Assembly: GCF_900111765.1 (NCBI RefSeq)
Contig: NZ_FOIB01000007.1
Span: 1 to 64,000, forward strand
From: Myxococcus fulvus
GTDB taxonomy: Bacteria > Myxococcota > Myxococcia > Myxococcales > Myxococcaceae
Length of the DNA stretch: 64,000 bases
Reading direction: 5' to 3'
Part shown: positions 60,257 through 64,000 of the stretch, piece by piece
Layout: each line of letters starts with the position of its first letter
Position numbering within the stretch: position 1 is the stretch's first letter
Position numbers and translations under genes: made by a program
The notes under the pieces: generated by a model
What the model was told of the DNA's origin: nothing
Seen by the model: the letters and a program-made list of their open reading frames with translations, nothing else
Database searches by the model: none

Positions 60257-60997
60257 ATGAGCGAAGTCGAGTTGGGAAAGGTGATGCGCCGGGGTGAGGA
60301 GTCCTCCGGTGTGCGGCGCATCCAGGAGTGGCTGACGTTGAGCGGGTTCGCGGTCGCCATCGATGGGGACTTCGGTCCGGCGACGGAGGCCGCGCTCAAG
60401 CGCTTCCAGGCGAAGGTGGCGTTGCCCGTGTCGGGCGTCGCGGATGCGGCGACCTTCGAGCGGCTGACGGGGCCGCTGCGCGCGGCGCTGGCCACGATTC
60501 CGCCCGCGGGGCGCACGTTGGGGGCGCTGACGGTGGCGTACGCGGCGCAGCACCTGCGGCAGATGCCGCGCGAGGTGGGTGGCCGCAACCGGGGACCATG
60601 GGTGCGGCTGTACCTGGATGGGAACGAGGGTGCGTCCTTCTGCTGGTCCGCGGGGTTCGCGACCTTCTGTCTGAACCAGGCCGCGAGGACGCTGGGGACG
60701 CCGATGCCGTTGGAGCGCACGTTCTCCAGTGACTTGCTGGCGGCGCAGGGCAGGGCGCGCGAGCGCTTCGTGTCGAGCCTGAGCGCTCCGCCGGACCGCG
60801 CGCGCATCCGTCCCGGGAGCCTGTTCCTGCGGAGGCGCACGCCGGGAGACTGGTCCCACTCGGGCATCGTCACCGAGGTGGATGAGGAGACGTTCCAGAC
60901 CATCGAGGCGAACACCAACGACGAAGGCGCGCACGAGGGCTACGAGGTCTGCGCGCGCACCCGGGGCTTCAAGAACGTGGACTTCGTCGTGTTGTGA
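60257..60997 (+). CDS. Peptidoglycan-binding domain plus CHAP-like protein
   Basis: This 246-residue protein starts at ATG 60257. Residues about 15-75 form a PG_binding_1 domain (GVRRIQEWLTLSGF, IDGDFGPATEAALKRFQ). The rest resembles a CHAP/NlpC-type amidase: Cys in GASFCWSAGFATF near residue 133, and His in WSHSGIVTEVD near residue 200. A cell-wall peptidase or amidase is the best guess, although no signal peptide is visible; it may be released by lysis or be an effector. It is 84 bp after the small lipoprotein gene on the same strand and convergent with bioY. Confidence 0.75.
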   Translation: MSEVELGKVMRRGEESSGVRRIQEWLTLSGFAVAIDGDFGPATEAALKRFQAKVALPVSGVADAATFERLTGPLRAALATIPPAGRTLGALTVAYAAQHLRQMPREVGGRNRGPWVRLYLDGNEGASFCWSAGFATFCLNQAARTLGTPMPLERTFSSDLLAAQGRARERFVSSLSAPPDRARIRPGSLFLRRRTPGDWSHSGIVTEVDEETFQTIEANTNDEGAHEGYEVCARTRGFKNVDFVVL

Positions 60998-61003
60998 GGG
61001 GCA

Positions 61004-61591
61004 TCAGACTTCGCGAGCGCGGGCGAACCGCCATGCGAAGTGCGCGAGCAACCCGGCGATGAGCGCCTTGAGCAGCCCGCCGGGGAGGAAGGGCACGAAG
61101 CCCTTCTGGAAGGCCGTGGCGAGGTCGAGCGACTTCGCCACGCTCAGCCAGCACATCCCGATGACCAGGACGAGCAGCTGTCCCGCGAGGAACAGGGGTG
61201 CCGCCGTCCACAATCGCCGGTCGTAACCGCGCCGGGCCGCGAGTCCCACGAGGAAGGCCGCGGGGATGAAGCCCACCAGATATCCGCCCGTCGGTCCGAG
61301 CAGGGCTCCCCAGCCGCTCGCCGCCTTGGCGAAAAAGGGCAGGCCCACCGCCCCCAGCAGCAGGTAGGTGAGCTGTCCCAGCATCCCGCGCCGAGGACCG
61401 AGCGCGGCGGCGGTGACGACGACGGCGAGCGTCTGTCCTGTGACGGGCACGGGTGAGCCCGGCACCGCGAGGGCGACCTGCGCGAACAACGCCGTGCAGA
61501 GCGCCGCGCCGAGGATGACCCCGACCTCCTGGACTCGAGTCCGCACGAACCGGTCCGCCAGGACGTGACGAGACGGGACGTGGGCGCTCAC
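61004..61591 (-). CDS. bioY: BioY biotin transporter (S component)
   Basis: This protein of about 195 residues and five to six membrane helices captures biotin for an ECF-type importer or on its own. The family signature is clear: VPGSPVPVTGQTLAVVV, LGPRRGMLGQLTYLLLGAVGLPFF and GPTGGYLVGFIPAAFL. The start is uncertain. GTG 61591 gives the usual family length, and the listed frame runs to ATG 61729 with 46 extra residues that look unlike BioY. No energising module (BioM, BioN) is nearby. The gene is convergent with the peptidoglycan-binding gene, 6 bp apart. Confidence 0.9.
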   Translation of the reverse strand: MSAHVPSRHVLADRFVRTRVQEVGVILGAALCTALFAQVALAVPGSPVPVTGQTLAVVVTAAALGPRRGMLGQLTYLLLGAVGLPFFAKAASGWGALLGPTGGYLVGFIPAAFLVGLAARRGYDRRLWTAAPLFLAGQLLVLVIGMCWLSVAKSLDLATAFQKGFVPFLPGGLLKALIAGLLAHFAWRFARAREV

Positions 61592-61735
61592 CACGGACCT
61601 GTCCACGAGCAGTGCATGCGGCGTGATGACCTGGAGGGGCGTGAAGACACGGACGGATGCTCGGCGAGGAGGCACCTCGTTGCAAGGTGACGACGACTGC
61701 CCTCGGGTGACACAGAGCGCAAGTATCATCGGGCG

Positions 61736-62388
61736 ATGGGAAAGGACTCCGAGTTTCGCGTCGTCGGGTACTCCAAGGGCCGCGCCATCATCAAGAGCAA
61801 GGCGGTCGAGGATGCGCAGCTGTGTCTCCTCCCGAGTCCGGCGGTCTCATCCCCTCGGTGGTCAACCCCGCGGAGAACGCGCGGCAGTGGGATGAGCTGG
61901 CGAGACGGAAGATCTCCGGACGGGAAGTGCGACGGACACTCCCGGATGGAGGAGCGGAGTCGCTCCAGGCCGTGTTGGTGTCGGGCCTGGTGGTCATTTC
62001 CCTGAAGAAGGTCGATGCCACCCAGTTGATTCTCACCCGGCGCGCGCTCCACTGGCCGACGGCCTCCGATGGAACCCATCCACCCAGCGGGTGGTATCGG
62101 ATGTCCGCGTCGCTGGTGTCCTGCGATCCCGACGAGCCGAACAACTCGTTCGTGGGTGAGGAGGACCCGCCCTCTCCGTTCGCCCTGGTCCTGCGACTGC
62201 CCGCGTCCGCCATCTGCGCGGCGGCGCCGGATGACATCGAATCGCCTCGCGGCTCACGCGACGCGGACGTCACGGGCCTCATCAAGATGGAGTCCATCCT
62301 GGAGGTCCTGGCGACGTTCCAGAAGAACCGCGGCGCGTGGACCACCCCCGTGCACGGGGTGCCCCAGCTCTTCCTCATCAACCGCTGA
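61736..62388 (+). pseudogene. Unknown gene split by a probable one-base frameshift
   Basis: Two overlapping frames look like one gene. The first starts at ATG 61736 (MGKDSEFRVVGYSKGRAIIK), has normal codon use to about 61830, then turns Arg/Ser-rich. The second runs from about 61822 to 62388 and begins with a plausible middle (GGLIPSVVNPAENARQWDEL). Adding one C to the CCC run at 61831-61833 would join them as LCLLPESGGLIPSV, giving about 217 residues. The protein is unrecognised; later parts include VLVSGLVVISLKK and ALVLRLPASAICAA. A sequencing error, recent mutation or programmed slip are all possible. The gene is divergent from bioY. Confidence 0.55.
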
Positions 62389-62491
62389 GAGTGTTGCGTG
62401 GTCGACGCACCCAGGGGGATGCACCATTGGGATCCGCCGGCCCGGCCTGACAGGCTCCGACGGGATTCAACCACGCGGAGGGCATGCGCCC

Positions 62492-63928
62492 ATGGGGATG
62501 GAAGTCCGGCCCCTGCCGGAGGTGGAACCGTCGACGCCCGCTCCGAAGGGCTCGACGCCCGAGGTCGAGCAGACGCCCTCCGCCCCGGTGTCGGCCGGCA
62601 GCCGTCTGCTCGCGGTGCTCGGGAGCTGGCGCGCGCGGCTGGCGCTGATGTCCATCTGGGGCGTGCTGCTCTTCGTGGCCTTCCAGCCCGGGCTGCTCTC
62701 CAGTGACTCGCTCGACATGCTGGCGCAGGGACGGCTGGGGCGGTACTCGGACTGGCACTCTCCTTTCTTCTCGTTCCTGCTGGGGAAGTGCTTCGCGCTG
62801 ACAGGCTCGACCTGGCCGATATTGGCCATCCAGCTCCTGGGGCTGGCGCTGGGCCCCGTCCTCCTGCTCGGGCGCGTCGCGGGACGACGCGGGCTGGGGG
62901 CGCTCGCGCTGCTCGTCGTGTACTGCCTGCTCCCCAGCACCTGGGCGGTCGGAGTGACGCTCTGGAAGGACGTGTTCAACGCGGTGGCGCTGCTGGGGGC
63001 GGTGGTGTTGCTCACCCGAGGGCGCCCGGGTTGGGCCTTCGCCTGTCTGGTCGCCGCGACGCTGACACGGCACAACGCCATCGTCGCCAGTGTGCCGCTG
63101 GTGCCCATGGTGGTGGCGCGCGTTCCCGCGCTGATGAAGGAACGCGCTCGCCCGTTCATCGCCAGTGGCATCCTCCTCGGAATCCTGGCGTGCGCCCCGG
63201 GCTTCGTCGAGCGTGCCATGGGCGCGCAGAAGTCGTGGATTGGCGGCACGCTGCTGGTGTTCGACGTGTTGGGCGTCTACGCACGCGAGCCTTCGGCGAT
63301 GGAGCGCTCACCGCTCGTGGAGAGATGGCGGTGGACCCCGGAGCAACTGGGTGGACTGTACGACCCCCGGTCGATCACTCCGCTTCTATGGGGAGACCCG
63401 GCGCGGGGCTCCATCTCCATGACGCAGGTCCTCGAAGCGAGGGACTCCCTGACTCGCGAGTGGCTCCGGGTCGTGCGCACGCATCCAGGAGCGTATCTGC
63501 GGCACCGCCTGTCGGCGTACGCCGCGAGCCTCGGCGTGGGGGACTCCTCCGACAGCTACTATCGCGACATCGGGAGCTACCACCGCGCCATCGAGGCCAA
63601 TGACCTGGGCTTGAAGCTGCGAACCCACACCGCGGTCCATCGGGCCCTGGCGGCGATGCGTGAGGGTTTCCCCTGGGTCGTGGGCCGTGGCGCACCGTGG
63701 CTGGCGTTGACCCTGGTGCTGGCGGGCGTGGGTTGGCGTCGTCGGGCGCGGGATGGCGGGCTGATGTTCTGCGTGGCCGCCTCGGGCGCCTGCTATGCGT
63801 TGGCGTACCTCCCCGTCAGCGTGAGCGCCGAGTACCGCTTCTATTACTGGACGGCCATCTCCGCGTTCGCCGCGAGCGCGCTGTGGCTGGCCCGGCCGCC
63901 TCGGGCAGCGCACGGGCACCTGCGCTAG
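62492..63928 (+). CDS. Multi-pass membrane protein, possible GT-C glycosyltransferase
   Basis: This 478-residue protein starts at ATG 62492 with a Pro/Thr/Glu-rich cytoplasmic leader of about 45 residues. Roughly ten hydrophobic segments follow (for example LALMSIWGVLLFVAF, LAIQLLGLALGPVLLL, ALLGAVVLLT, WLALTLVLAGVGW). A loop after the first helix reads LSSDSLDMLAQGRLGRYSDWHSPFFS and carries acidic and aromatic residues, as in GT-C lipid-linked sugar transferases of the mannosyltransferase type. TLTRHNAIVASVPL is also typical of such proteins. I infer a membrane glycosyltransferase; donor and acceptor cannot be seen. No neighbour clarifies the pathway. Confidence 0.72.
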   Translation: MGMEVRPLPEVEPSTPAPKGSTPEVEQTPSAPVSAGSRLLAVLGSWRARLALMSIWGVLLFVAFQPGLLSSDSLDMLAQGRLGRYSDWHSPFFSFLLGKCFALTGSTWPILAIQLLGLALGPVLLLGRVAGRRGLGALALLVVYCLLPSTWAVGVTLWKDVFNAVALLGAVVLLTRGRPGWAFACLVAATLTRHNAIVASVPLVPMVVARVPALMKERARPFIASGILLGILACAPGFVERAMGAQKSWIGGTLLVFDVLGVYAREPSAMERSPLVERWRWTPEQLGGLYDPRSITPLLWGDPARGSISMTQVLEARDSLTREWLRVVRTHPGAYLRHRLSAYAASLGVGDSSDSYYRDIGSYHRAIEANDLGLKLRTHTAVHRALAAMREGFPWVVGRGAPWLALTLVLAGVGWRRRARDGGLMFCVAASGACYALAYLPVSVSAEYRFYYWTAISAFAASALWLARPPRAAHGHLR

Positions 63929-64000
63929 ACCGGAGTTCGTGATTCGCGATCAGGCTGGGGAGCAGGCGGGTGCGGAGGAGAAGGGAAGAGGGAGCAGCGG
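63929..64000. other. Right-edge non-coding segment
   Basis: I see no gene or site in these 72 bases. They are purine-rich towards the end of the window. Confidence 0.3.

Overview
The window is very GC-rich (roughly 70 %), densely coded on both strands and full of long antisense shadow frames. It carries myxobacterium-type genes: hybrid PKS-NRPS enzymes, many secreted or lipoprotein genes, a CHAT protein, prolyl oligopeptidase and HEAT proteins. I infer a member of the Myxococcota, most likely Myxococcaceae or a near relative. I cannot name the species, and I do not recognise the natural product.

Region 1 (1-27780) is most of a secondary-metabolite cluster. Reading leftward from 23152, one tight unit encodes an assembly line in apparently collinear order. 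A loader (fatty acyl-AMP ligase-ACP) feeds a C-A-PCP module whose adenylation domain looks glycine-type and carries an embedded luciferase-like monooxygenase. Three single-module PKS proteins follow (KS-AT-KR-ACP, KS-AT-inactive KR-ACP, KS-degenerate AT-KR-ACP), with a glycosyltransferase gene between the second and third. The line continues with an NRPS that runs off the left edge inside its first module. A divergent P450, a 4-hydroxymandelate synthase (not the usual HPPD) and a SyrD/PvdE-type ABC exporter sit to the right. The expected product is a glycosylated, possibly oxidised lipo-peptide-polyketide. The rest of the line and any thioesterase lie outside the window.

Region 2 (27945-48118) is mixed chromosomal content: a DUF4105 membrane protein, ketopantoate reductase, a styrene-monooxygenase-like flavoprotein, a macro-like plus deoxyribosyltransferase-like protein, a D-amino-acid PLP enzyme, prolyl oligopeptidase, a DacB-type lipoprotein, a sulfatase, a secreted DUF4114 protein, an RdgC-like protein split over two overlapping genes, a PD-(D/E)XK nuclease-like protein, a HEAT protein and a secreted Cys-repeat protein.

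Region 3 (48279-55799) is the most unusual accessory stretch outside the megasynthases. It has three paralogous JmjC/cupin_8 genes, the third with a collapsed catalytic core, and a 55-residue Pro-rich peptide gene wedged between the first two. Next come a small unknown gene, a transglutaminase-like gene and a TPR-like/CHAT protease-like gene. The peptide holds two identical 8-residue repeats encoded almost entirely by different synonymous codons, which argues that it is a real, selected product. It could be a hydroxylase substrate or a RiPP-like precursor.

Region 4 (55981-64000) has a D-amino acid oxidase, a secreted lipoprotein, a D-aminoacylase-type amidohydrolase, a small lipoprotein, a peptidoglycan-binding/amidase-like protein, BioY, a frameshifted unknown gene and a multi-pass membrane protein. 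I saw no rRNA, tRNA, CRISPR array or insertion sequence.
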